NCBI GenBank assembly: GCA_035529155.1 | Contig: DATKXF010000121.1 | Coordinates: forward strand, 1-25,644 | From: JAAEEP01 sp035529155 | GTDB lineage: Archaea; Thermoplasmatota; Thermoplasmata; Methanomassiliicoccales; JAAEEP01 | DNA length: 25,644 nucleotides | Direction: 5' to 3' | Part shown: piece after piece, positions 15,793 to 21,955 of the stretch | Layout of the letters: each line of letters begins with the position of its first letter | Position numbering within the stretch: position 1 is the stretch's first letter | Position numbers and translations under genes: made by a program | Notes under the pieces: model-generated | The model's database searches: none | What the model was told of the DNA's origin: nothing | The model's input: the letters and a program-made list of their open reading frames with translations, nothing else

Positions 15793-15823
15793 TACTTCAA
15801 AAAATAAAGAAGAAAAAGGATTT
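15793..15823 (-). terminator. oligo-U terminator after zinc-ribbon protein C
   Basis: The minus strand downstream of the stop at 15835 reads CCTTTTTCTTCTTTATTTTTTGAAG, with U5 and U6 tracts. This separates gene C from gene B. Confidence 0.5.
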
Positions 15824-15834
15824 TTGAGATTCTT

Positions 15835-16749
15835 CTAGATCTCTCTGACGAACTGGTCCTCAAACTGCCACTGTGCTCTGTAGTGCTCGTTCATGTCCTT
15901 GATCAGCACGTATGCCCAATAGATCATGAAGACACTAGTAACCAGTGTCAGTAAGAAGTAGATGATGAAGGATCTCTCGGGGAGCGTTTTCCAAGATGGG
16001 AGCATCAGGTTCATGCCCAGTTGCGATCCGGCGTACTGCGCCTGCTGGGTGAAGGCGTGCCACCTTCGGTCGTGACTAGGCGGGAAGGATGTGAGGTAAT
16101 ACAAGTCTATGATCAAGAAGATCAAACCAACGATGGGAATGATCGGCAGTATAGCCCAAAGGACCGCACTCCTCTCAGGCTCGTAAGACCTCGATTCATA
16201 ATTGATGCTCTCCATGGTCTGGACCTGGGATGCCACCGCCTGCGATAAGCCCTTCTCGATCGCCTTCCTCTTGATGTAGTCGACGACCGCGGCTCTGAAC
16301 ATCGCCTCCCTTCTGCTGTGCAAGTTGTTCCGGTTGAACAGCTTGTAGATCAGAATGACGATGAGAACAGTGGCGATAATGCTTATGCCCAGAAAGACCC
16401 CGATATACACGAATGGGTCAAGGGTCACAAAAAACAGCGCGGCTGCAACGGCGATGATCAGGATGACGCTGATGAGCGGTATGAAGGCCCAGATCTCATT
16501 CATTATCTCGTCTGTGCCTCCTCTCATCTGCACTGCTTCCCTGATCATGCCCTCTGGGCTGGTGTCCCTGGGTCCAGGCTGCATTCCTGGGGCCTGCCAC
16601 TGCTGCTGGCTGTAATCCTGGGGAGGAGCCTGATATTGACTTGGACCAGGCGCCGGGGCAGCGGTAAGGTCAGTCCCGCAGTTAGGGCAGAAGGCGATGC
16701 TCTCATCCACCATCCGCTTGCAGTTCGGACACGTTTTAAGATTTGCCAT
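15835..16749 (-). CDS. zinc-ribbon membrane protein C
   Basis: A 304-residue protein with an N-terminal zinc ribbon (C7, C10, C21, C24 in MANLKTCPNC and CPNCGTDL), a low-complexity Pro/Gln/Ala linker (about 30-65), and four membrane helices: 87-108, 113-137, 194-219 and 260-283. The last part (SFIIYFLLTLVTSVFMIYWAYVLIKDMNEHY) resembles DUF4234-type membrane domains. A long soluble helical loop lies between helices 2 and 3. The ATG has GAGGTGA about 7 nt upstream and a TATA-like CTATTTTTATTACC near 16809. It shares the design of A and B (ribbon, linker, four helices) but not clear sequence homology in the membrane part. Function unknown; it may belong to the same physiological unit simply because of adjacency. 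Confidence 0.82.
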   Translation of the reverse strand: MANLKTCPNCKRMVDESIAFCPNCGTDLTAAPAPGPSQYQAPPQDYSQQQWQAPGMQPGPRDTSPEGMIREAVQMRGGTDEIMNEIWAFIPLISVILIIAVAAALFFVTLDPFVYIGVFLGISIIATVLIVILIYKLFNRNNLHSRREAMFRAAVVDYIKRKAIEKGLSQAVASQVQTMESINYESRSYEPERSAVLWAILPIIPIVGLIFLIIDLYYLTSFPPSHDRRWHAFTQQAQYAGSQLGMNLMLPSWKTLPERSFIIYFLLTLVTSVFMIYWAYVLIKDMNEHYRAQWQFEDQFVREI

Positions 16750-16802
16750 TTGATAATCACCTCAATATACCGGCAAGCAATCTAAGGAATCCCTCTCCTC
16801 GG

Positions 16803-16838
16803 TAATAAAAATAGCTAATGGGGGATGTTCAATCCCCC
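16803..16838 (-). terminator. hairpin plus U-tract after the MEMO gene, overlapping the next promoter
   Basis: GGGGGAT (16820-16826), loop GTTCA, ATCCCCC (16832-16838) form a perfect 7-bp stem right after the MEMO stop at 16844. On the minus strand it is followed by CATTAGCTATTTTTATT. This looks like a bacterial-style intrinsic terminator. The same CTATTTTTATTACC segment is the best TATA candidate for gene C, so ending one transcript and starting the next share bases. Confidence 0.55.
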
Positions 16839-16843
16839 GTAAT

Positions 16844-17656
16844 TCATCGTCTTACCACGATTGCACCATAGCCTACGACCTCGGTGGAGGGGAAGACCTC
16901 ACCCGAACTTCCGTACCTTAGCAGTTCGGCCCTGGAACCATGCACCGCCTCCATCATGGCCATGACCGGTCCATATCCACAGGTCGACACGTCCTTCCTC
17001 ATTACAGTCTCGTGCACGCCCCTAGCATCCAGCTCCAGCACCTTCTCTATCACCGCACCATCCTTCTCCCTTGCCTCTTTGGCGGGAACGTAGTGTGAGA
17101 AATCGCAAGATGCAATGACCGCCACATCTCTACCGTGAATGGCCTCGCTGATCACCCTTCCCAGCTCAACGGCAGTCTCGTAGTCTTGTAATGACATGAG
17201 TATTGGCACGAAAGGAGTTTCGGGTGATAGATATTGAATGAACGGGAGCTGGACCTCGATCGAATGCTCATACTGGTGAGAGAAAGGCTCGTCGTCGATC
17301 CACCTAGACAGCTTTCTGATCAGGTCCATGTCCACCTTGGCGGCACCAAGGGGTGTATGGAAATCCTGGGATGTCAGTGAGACAGCGGAGCCGAATCCCT
17401 GGTGATTCGGTCCGATGATTATGAAAGCCTCTGGAAAGCCATCCCTGGCCATGGCATGGTACACATAGGCTGCGACCCAGCCCGATGCGGCAAGGCTGGC
17501 GTGGGGTACTACCGCCCCCACTATACTCCTTTCCCCCCTTATCACAGCGGGGATCTCCCCTGGTCCTAAAGGGTGAAGGAAGCAACGTTCCACTTCTTTC
17601 CTCAGGGAGCCTCCTGAATCAGAGTAGAACCTCCCAGCGACAGCGGGATATCTCAT
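16844..17656 (-). CDS. MEMO family protein (AmmeMemoRadiSam system protein B-like)
   Basis: A 270-residue member of the MEMO family (COG1355), related to class III extradiol dioxygenases. It begins with the family start MRYPAVAGRFYSD. The likely metal-site residues are H52 in VVPHASLAASG, H85 in IIGPNHQGFG and C226 in VSTCGYGP, with D185 and H188 in SCDFSHY nearby. The first loop is unusual: most members read PHAGYxxSG, whereas this one reads PHASLAASG. Human MEMO1 binds copper or iron through the same His/His/Cys set; the archaeal function is not established. The gene follows rpsB by 51 nt in the rpoK-rpsB-MEMO order conserved in many archaea, where it often precedes mevalonate-pathway genes, but here the next genes are the zinc-ribbon proteins. 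Confidence 0.9.
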   Translation of the reverse strand: MRYPAVAGRFYSDSGGSLRKEVERCFLHPLGPGEIPAVIRGERSIVGAVVPHASLAASGWVAAYVYHAMARDGFPEAFIIIGPNHQGFGSAVSLTSQDFHTPLGAAKVDMDLIRKLSRWIDDEPFSHQYEHSIEVQLPFIQYLSPETPFVPILMSLQDYETAVELGRVISEAIHGRDVAVIASCDFSHYVPAKEAREKDGAVIEKVLELDARGVHETVMRKDVSTCGYGPVMAMMEAVHGSRAELLRYGSSGEVFPSTEVVGYGAIVVRR

Positions 17657-17707
17657 GCTATCGCTGAATAAAATGGGGGGTAAGCTATTTCTTTGTTTCG
17701 TAGGGCT

Positions 17708-18319
17708 TTAGAGGCTGGCCTCGAAGTCCTCGATGCCCAGCTTGAAGTCCTCATCGTTGGTGATGAGACCCTTCTGCTTGAGGAATTCCCGGGTAAGGAG
17801 CCAGTAGATGCAGGCTAGTGCTCTTCGGCCCTTGTTGTTGGTGGGGATCACTAGATCCACATTCCTCGTCTCGTTGTTGGCATCGCACAATCCCACGATC
17901 GGAATGCTGATGTTGAGTGCCTCCGATAGCGCCTGGTTGTCCGCTGCTGGGTCAGTCACCAAGAGTACCTCTGGCTCTACATACTTGGGAATCTCAGGAT
18001 TTGTAAGGGTCCCAGGTACGAATCTGCCCGCGAAGAACTTGGCTCCAATGATTTTGGCGAAGGTCTTGACCGGCTTCTGACCATACTGCCTGGCCGAGAC
18101 CACCAAGATGCGTTCGGGGTCATACCTGGCGAGGAATTTGGATGCCGCCCTGATCCTGTAATCGGTCTGCTTCACATCGAGGACATAAAGGCCGTCAGAC
18201 CTCACCTTGAAAATGAATCCCTTCATGTCAGCGCTCTTCTGCTGAGTACCGATGTGAACACCAGAGGTTAGATAAACATCCTCAGGTACCAGAAGCTCGA
18301 TTGTTGTCTCCTCGCTCAT
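17708..18319 (-). CDS. rpsB: 30S ribosomal protein S2 (uS2)
   Basis: A 203-residue archaeal/eukaryotic-type uS2 that sits on the body/head junction of the small subunit. Diagnostic segments are YLTSGVHIGTQQKSADMKGFI, FKVRSDGLYVLDVKQTDYRIRAAS, ILVVSARQYGQKPVKTF, FVPGTLTNPEIPKYVEPEVLLVTDP, and PIVGLCDANNETRNVDLVIPTNNKGRRA. Length matches archaeal uS2 (about 200). It starts 9 nt after the rpoK stop, so both are expressed from the rpoK promoter. The enolase gene that often lies between them in archaea is absent here. Confidence 0.97.
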   Translation of the reverse strand: MSEETTIELLVPEDVYLTSGVHIGTQQKSADMKGFIFKVRSDGLYVLDVKQTDYRIRAASKFLARYDPERILVVSARQYGQKPVKTFAKIIGAKFFAGRFVPGTLTNPEIPKYVEPEVLLVTDPAADNQALSEALNISIPIVGLCDANNETRNVDLVIPTNNKGRRALACIYWLLTREFLKQKGLITNDEDFKLGIEDFEASL

Positions 18320-18328
18320 CTAATAACC

Positions 18329-18502
18329 TCATATATCCCTATTTACAGTGATAGGAATCAATCCCTTGTCGTACTCGAGCATGGCGATCATTATGGGATC
18401 GATCATGTCTTCGGGGATGTCTATGATTACAGGCGCGCCTAGTGATATCTGAAGTGCCCTTGCACCTATGATTCGCGCCTTTTCAAACCTAGTATACTCC
18501 AT
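18329..18502 (-). CDS. rpoK: DNA-directed RNA polymerase subunit K
   Basis: A 57-residue protein, the archaeal counterpart of bacterial omega and eukaryotic Rpb6, which helps assemble and hold the largest polymerase subunit. The family core YTRFEKARIIGARALQISLGAPVII is complete, followed by MIDPIMIAMLEYDKGLIPITV. The ATG at 18502 is chosen because GGTGA lies 4 nt upstream and the length fits the family; the open frame continues 12 codons upstream without support. A TATA box (TTTATAA on the minus strand, 18550-18544) places the start site near 18521. The gene heads the rpoK-rpsB unit. Confidence 0.94.
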   Translation of the reverse strand: MEYTRFEKARIIGARALQISLGAPVIIDIPEDMIDPIMIAMLEYDKGLIPITVNRDI

Positions 18503-18514
18503 GAATTCACCGTT

Positions 18515-18529
18515 TCGGGAGTGTCCCGA
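18515..18529 (-). promoter_or_regulatory. perfect palindrome across the rpoK-rpsB start site
   Basis: TCGGGA-GTG-TCCCGA, 6-bp arms, spans the start site predicted from the TATA box at 18544-18550. It could be an operator or form a small hairpin at the 5' end of the message. Confidence 0.35.
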
Positions 18530-18543
18530 TATTAACATGGCCC

Positions 18544-18550
18544 TTATAAA
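18544..18550 (-). promoter_or_regulatory. TATA box of rpoK-rpsB
   Basis: The minus strand reads AAAAGGTTTATAAGGG with TTTATAA at 18550-18544, preceded by a purine-rich BRE-like AAAAGG. It is about 45 nt from the rpoK ATG. Confidence 0.6.
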
Positions 18551-18666
18551 CCTTTTGTAACTCCATGACTTGACCTAGAGCGCCTGGGGACTCTGGAGCA
18601 AAGAGCAAATCGTTCTCGTCTTCTCGCTCTCTTCACCACGCCATACTGGAAATTGTTGTAATAGCA

Positions 18667-18673
18667 TTATTAA
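18667..18673 (+). promoter_or_regulatory. TATA box of the acetolactate decarboxylase gene, leaderless layout
   Basis: TTATTAA centred 26 nt before the ATG at 18696, with no Shine-Dalgarno site. The rest of the gap between the divergent rpoK and this gene (18552-18660) shows no gene; it contains a weak CTCCA/TGGAG inverted repeat of doubtful meaning. Confidence 0.5.
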
Positions 18674-18695
18674 TCCATGGGTGGTGCGGGGTCCC

Positions 18696-19421
18696 ATGGG
18701 CAAGCTACTTACGGCAGTCGCAGCGGTGACAATCGCCGCCTGTGTATGTGGGGCGGCCGCTTACCTACTCCTACCAACGGGCCATGGTAGCGATGATATG
18801 TACCAGATCTCCACCCTTGAAGCCCTGTTCGAAGGCAGATACGATGGGGTAAGGGATGTGGATGACCTCATGGCACGCGGCGATACCGGATTGGGAACAT
18901 TCGAAGGCCTGGACGGAGAGATGATCGTGTACGGTGGAACCTGCTATCAGGTGACATCCGACGGTGTGGTGCAAGTGGCCTCCAACGATTTGGGTGTACC
19001 GTTCGCGTGCGTTGGTTACATGGGTGTGGACCTCAGCTTCGACGTGAACACATCAATGAACATGAGCGATCTCGACGCATACATCTCGGAGAGGCTGCCC
19101 TCGAACGACACGTTCTACATCATTGAGATCCAGGGGCACTTTGATAATGTGCTTGCCAGAAGCGTCCCCAAGCAGGTGAAGCCCTATCCTCCACTTGAGG
19201 ATGTGATCAAGAACCAGACGAAGTTCACCTACAGCGATATCAACGGGACGATAGTGGGAATATGGTGCCCACCCTACATCGGGGAAATGAACGCAGCGGG
19301 ATTTCACTTCCATTTCATCAGTGAGGACAGGACCATGGGAGGCCATCTCCTGGATTGCGATATGATCTCGGGGATAGTATCCCTGGATGATGCTCCTCAC
19401 CTCCGAATAGATATGAAATGA
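18696..19421 (+). CDS. alpha-acetolactate decarboxylase with N-terminal export/anchor segment
   Basis: The enzyme decarboxylates (S)-2-acetolactate to (R)-acetoin. The 241-residue product carries the family body: QISTLEALFEGRYDGV, GTFEGLDGEMIVYGGTCYQV, E75, the active-site R155 in LARSVPKQ, PYPPL, and the zinc triad H204, H206 and H217 in FHFHFISEDRTMGGH. Residues 1-28 form an added hydrophobic segment (KLLTAVAAVTIAACVCGAAAYLLL) with cysteines at 16 and 18, which could be a signal peptide, a membrane anchor or a lipoprotein site (TIAAC). Export has been described for some bacterial homologues, so an extracytoplasmic place is credible. The ATG at 18696 is chosen from the TATA spacing; GTG 18681 is an alternative. 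No acetolactate synthase is in the window. Its stop abuts that of leuD. Confidence 0.92.
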   Translation: MGKLLTAVAAVTIAACVCGAAAYLLLPTGHGSDDMYQISTLEALFEGRYDGVRDVDDLMARGDTGLGTFEGLDGEMIVYGGTCYQVTSDGVVQVASNDLGVPFACVGYMGVDLSFDVNTSMNMSDLDAYISERLPSNDTFYIIEIQGHFDNVLARSVPKQVKPYPPLEDVIKNQTKFTYSDINGTIVGIWCPPYIGEMNAAGFHFHFISEDRTMGGHLLDCDMISGIVSLDDAPHLRIDMK

Positions 19422-19907
19422 TCAGGTGCCGAGCTTCCGCTTCATGTACTTGACCAACCCCCCACTGTCAAGTATCTCGAGCAGGAAGGGGGACAGGGGT
19501 TCGAAGTCTATACTGACGCCGTCGCCCTTCCTGGTAAACGTCCCAGACTTGAGGTCGAGCTCGACCTCGTCTCCAGCATCTAGAATCTTTACGGCCTCGT
19601 CGGAGATTATCACCGGAAGACCGACATTGATGGCGTTCCTGTAGAATATTCTCGCAATGGAGCTGGCGAACACCGCCCCGACACCTTTCTCCTTCAGTAC
19701 TGCTGGGGCCTGCTCCCGGCTGGACCCGCAGCCGAAGTTGCGACCCGCGACGATCACGTCCCCTTCCGCCACGGCATTGGCGAAGCTCGGGTCGATGTCT
19801 TCCATGGCGTGTTTCGAAAGTGAGACGATATCGTAATCGTCGAGGTACCTCCCAGGGATTATCAGGTCGGTGTTCACATGGTCACCGTACTTCCACACCC
19901 TTGCCAT
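19422..19907 (-). CDS. leuD: 3-isopropylmalate dehydratase small subunit
   Basis: A 161-residue small (swivel-domain) subunit of the aconitase-like dehydratases. Visible are the start VWKYGDHVNTDLIIPGRYL, the FGCGSSREQAP motif and the ASSIARIFYRNAINVGLP block. With LeuC it isomerises 2- to 3-isopropylmalate in leucine synthesis. In methanogens a paralogous pair (HacAB) handles homoaconitate for coenzyme B, and the substrate loop after the RYL motif separates them: homoaconitases have an Arg there (YLRT), whereas this protein has YLDD. Absence of the Arg argues against homoaconitase, but the loop is also not a standard LeuD loop. It starts 2 nt after leuC. Confidence 0.9.
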   Translation of the reverse strand: MARVWKYGDHVNTDLIIPGRYLDDYDIVSLSKHAMEDIDPSFANAVAEGDVIVAGRNFGCGSSREQAPAVLKEKGVGAVFASSIARIFYRNAINVGLPVIISDEAVKILDAGDEVELDLKSGTFTRKGDGVSIDFEPLSPFLLEILDSGGLVKYMKRKLGT

Positions 19908-19909
19908 GC

Positions 19910-21163
19910 TCAGACCTCCCTTGGATCAGTTATCTCGCCCCTCAATGCGCTCGCGGCGACTGTATACGGCGACGCGAGGTATATCTCCGCCTGGGGGCTG
20001 CCCATCCTTCCCCTGAAGTTGCGATTGGTGGTGGAGATGCATACCTCACCCGATGCCAAAAGACCCTGATGCCCTCCCAGGCATGGTCCGCAACCGGGAT
20101 TCACGATTATCGCACCTGATCTGAGAAGGGAGCTAGCGATCCCCGATTCTATGGCCTGCAGGTAAACATCCCGGGAAGCGGGCACCACGATCAGTCGGGT
20201 GCCCTCTGCCACCTTCTTCCCCCTCAGTATCTCCTCTGCGGCAGCGAGGTCTTCCAGCCTGCCATTGGTACACGATCCCACGACCGCCTGATCGATCCTT
20301 GTTCCCTTTACCTGATCTACTTCGACCACATTGTCGACCCTGTGAGGACACGCTACCTTTGGCTGGAGCACAGAGGCGTTGAACCAATCTTCCCTTTCGA
20401 TGACCGCGGATGGGTCGGTGAAAACTGGCTCGATCTCGTTCGGAGTCCGTGCCCTCAGCCAATCTGCGGTCTTTCTGTCCGGGAAGCATATTCCGGCCTT
20501 GGCGCCCATCTCCATGCTCATATTGGACAGGGTCATCCGACTGTCGATGGTCATTTCATCGATCGCATGACCGACGAATTCGACGCACATGTAGTCCGCC
20601 CCATCCGCTCCCAGGGTACCAATGATCTCCAGAATGAGGTCCTTGGAAGCCACCCTTCGGGGAAGAGAGCCCTCTGCATGTATTCTCATGGTCTCAGGAA
20701 CCTTCATCCATATATCCCCGGTTGCCCAGACCGCGGCCATCTCCGTTGCTCCAATTCCGGTGGAGAATGCTCCAAACGCGCCGTAGGTGGTCGTGTGACT
20801 GTCGGTGCCCACTATCAGCATGCCTGGAAGAACATGCCCCTTTTCAGGAAGAACCTGGTGACATACTCCTTCCCCCAGATCGTAGAAATATGGAAGCCCT
20901 TGTCCTTTGGCGAACTCCCTGACCATCTTATGGCTTTCGGCGGCCTTGGTAGAGTATGCAGGTACCCTATGATCGAAAAGAATCACTATTCTTCTGGTAT
21001 CCCATACCTTTTGGGCGCCGATCTCTCTGAAGGACTTGAGGGCCATCGCAGCGCTCTCGTGTGACATTGCTAGATCGACCTTGGCATTCACAACCTGCCC
21101 CGGTATAGCCTGCTGTCCGCTAACCCTTTCTAGTACCTTCTGGGCAAATGTCATTCCGGACAT
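19910..21163 (-). CDS. leuC: 3-isopropylmalate dehydratase large subunit
   Basis: A 417-residue aconitase-superfamily subunit that holds the [4Fe-4S] cluster through C298 (VVGSCTNG), C358 and C361 (NPGCGPCLGG). Other family blocks are FDHRVPAYSTKAAESH, GVCHQVLPEKGHVLPGMLIVGTDSHTTTYGAFGAF, TGIGATEMAAVWATG and STTNRNFRGRMGSPQAEIYLASPY. The length is that of the archaeal/short LeuC type with a separate small subunit. A TATA-like AGATTTATCC centred near 21190 lies 27 nt before the ATG at 21163, so the transcript is nearly leaderless; ATG 21154 is a second option. It forms an operon with leuD. Other leucine genes are not in the window. Homoaconitase is the main alternative. Confidence 0.93.
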   Translation of the reverse strand: MSGMTFAQKVLERVSGQQAIPGQVVNAKVDLAMSHESAAMALKSFREIGAQKVWDTRRIVILFDHRVPAYSTKAAESHKMVREFAKGQGLPYFYDLGEGVCHQVLPEKGHVLPGMLIVGTDSHTTTYGAFGAFSTGIGATEMAAVWATGDIWMKVPETMRIHAEGSLPRRVASKDLILEIIGTLGADGADYMCVEFVGHAIDEMTIDSRMTLSNMSMEMGAKAGICFPDRKTADWLRARTPNEIEPVFTDPSAVIEREDWFNASVLQPKVACPHRVDNVVEVDQVKGTRIDQAVVGSCTNGRLEDLAAAEEILRGKKVAEGTRLIVVPASRDVYLQAIESGIASSLLRSGAIIVNPGCGPCLGGHQGLLASGEVCISTTNRNFRGRMGSPQAEIYLASPYTVAASALRGEITDPREV

Positions 21164-21185
21164 CTGAGATGGAAAACGGTTGATA

Positions 21186-21195
21186 GGATAAATCT
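21186..21195 (-). promoter_or_regulatory. TATA-like box of leuC-leuD
   Basis: The minus strand reads AGATTTATCC, centred 27 nt before the leuC ATG, with no Shine-Dalgarno match between. Confidence 0.5.
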
Positions 21196-21381
21196 ATGTT
21201 GGTATCACATATGTGACTTATACTCAGCCCTGTCGACCCGGAAGAATAATCATTGGCAGCATTCCGCCAGCCCTTGAATAGTTCCATACCACTCCAACCC
21301 CGATCTGACCATCCATTGTTTTGGGCAAGTTGACCCGCCCGAACCTTAAATAGGAAATCAATCGTGAAATTCCCTGATAGC

Positions 21382-21726
21382 ATGACGATCATTTGCGCCA
21401 TCTGCGGGGTTGATTTCGACATCGAGGCTGGAAAATGCCCTAAATGTGGATGCGAGAGAAAGCTGGCCACGGTGAGAGAGGATTTGAGGGTCGAGGACTG
21501 GATCATATGGATAGAAAGAGTGGCAAGTGACCCTGAATTCAGAGAAAGACATGGACTGCGAGTGGAGGAGATCGCAGAATTTCAGGATGAGGATGGCGAA
21601 TCAATTCGGGAGACACATATCATGGATACGGTCCACGGTATTCTTATGCATGTAATAGAGACCAAGGACATGGCGGGCGACTGGGAGATCTCACGCTTAC
21701 ATGAGGAAAGATTGAGTCATCCATGA
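21382..21726 (+). CDS. small zinc-ribbon protein, function unknown
   Basis: A 114-residue soluble protein. The ATG at 21382 is preceded by a TATA-like CCTTAAATAGG (21343-21353) at the distance expected for a leader of a few bases; the in-frame GTG at 21364 is less likely. The N-terminus IICAICGVDFDIEAGKCPKCGC holds two CxxC pairs for one zinc. The rest is acidic and helical (VEDWIIWIERVASDPEFRERHG, GILMHVIETKDMAGDWEI) without a recognised domain. Small ribbons like this often contact nucleic acid or another protein, but the partner is unknown. It stands alone between leuC (divergent) and acs. Confidence 0.72.
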   Translation: MTIICAICGVDFDIEAGKCPKCGCERKLATVREDLRVEDWIIWIERVASDPEFRERHGLRVEEIAEFQDEDGESIRETHIMDTVHGILMHVIETKDMAGDWEISRLHEERLSHP

Positions 21727-21830
21727 TTGATGATATGGATATTATCGCTTCGGAAAATTTTCGATTCTCTCATAACATTTAATGTTTTTGCGAAGGACCT
21801 TCCAAAACGGTTATTACGGTGTTCCGTTTT

Positions 21831-21906
21831 TTCGATAATCGAATATTTCATAGAGTGCAAACCTCCTTTATACTTCTGCAATTGTCGAATACCTTATTCG
21901 ATAATC
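21831..21906 (+). promoter_or_regulatory. repeated TTCGATAATC elements and palindromes upstream of acs
   Basis: TTCGATAATC occurs twice, at 21831-21840 and 21897-21906. The first copy is part of a perfect 13-nt palindrome TTCGATAATCGAA (21831-21843). The second is joined to TCGAATA-CCT-TATTCGA (21885-21901), a 7-bp inverted repeat, and ends exactly where the acs TATA box begins. This is the layout of a regulator with two sites. The rest of the AT-rich gap 21727-21955 has no convincing gene; a T6 run at 21826-21832 may end the upstream transcript. Confidence 0.5.
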
Positions 21907-21917
21907 TTTAATATTAA
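21907..21917 (+). promoter_or_regulatory. TATA box of acs
   Basis: TTTAATATTAA centred near 21912 implies a start site near 21938 and a short leader with GGGGAG at 21943-21948, 7 nt before the ATG at 21956. Confidence 0.6.
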
Positions 21918-21955
21918 GCATACCTTGACCTACCTTCCAACAGGGGAGCTAGATT

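Noticed and set aside
18566..18600. CTCCA/TGGAG inverted repeat between rpoK and the decarboxylase gene, considered as a small RNA
   Set aside because: Stem of only 5 bp with a long loop and no promoter; not supportable.
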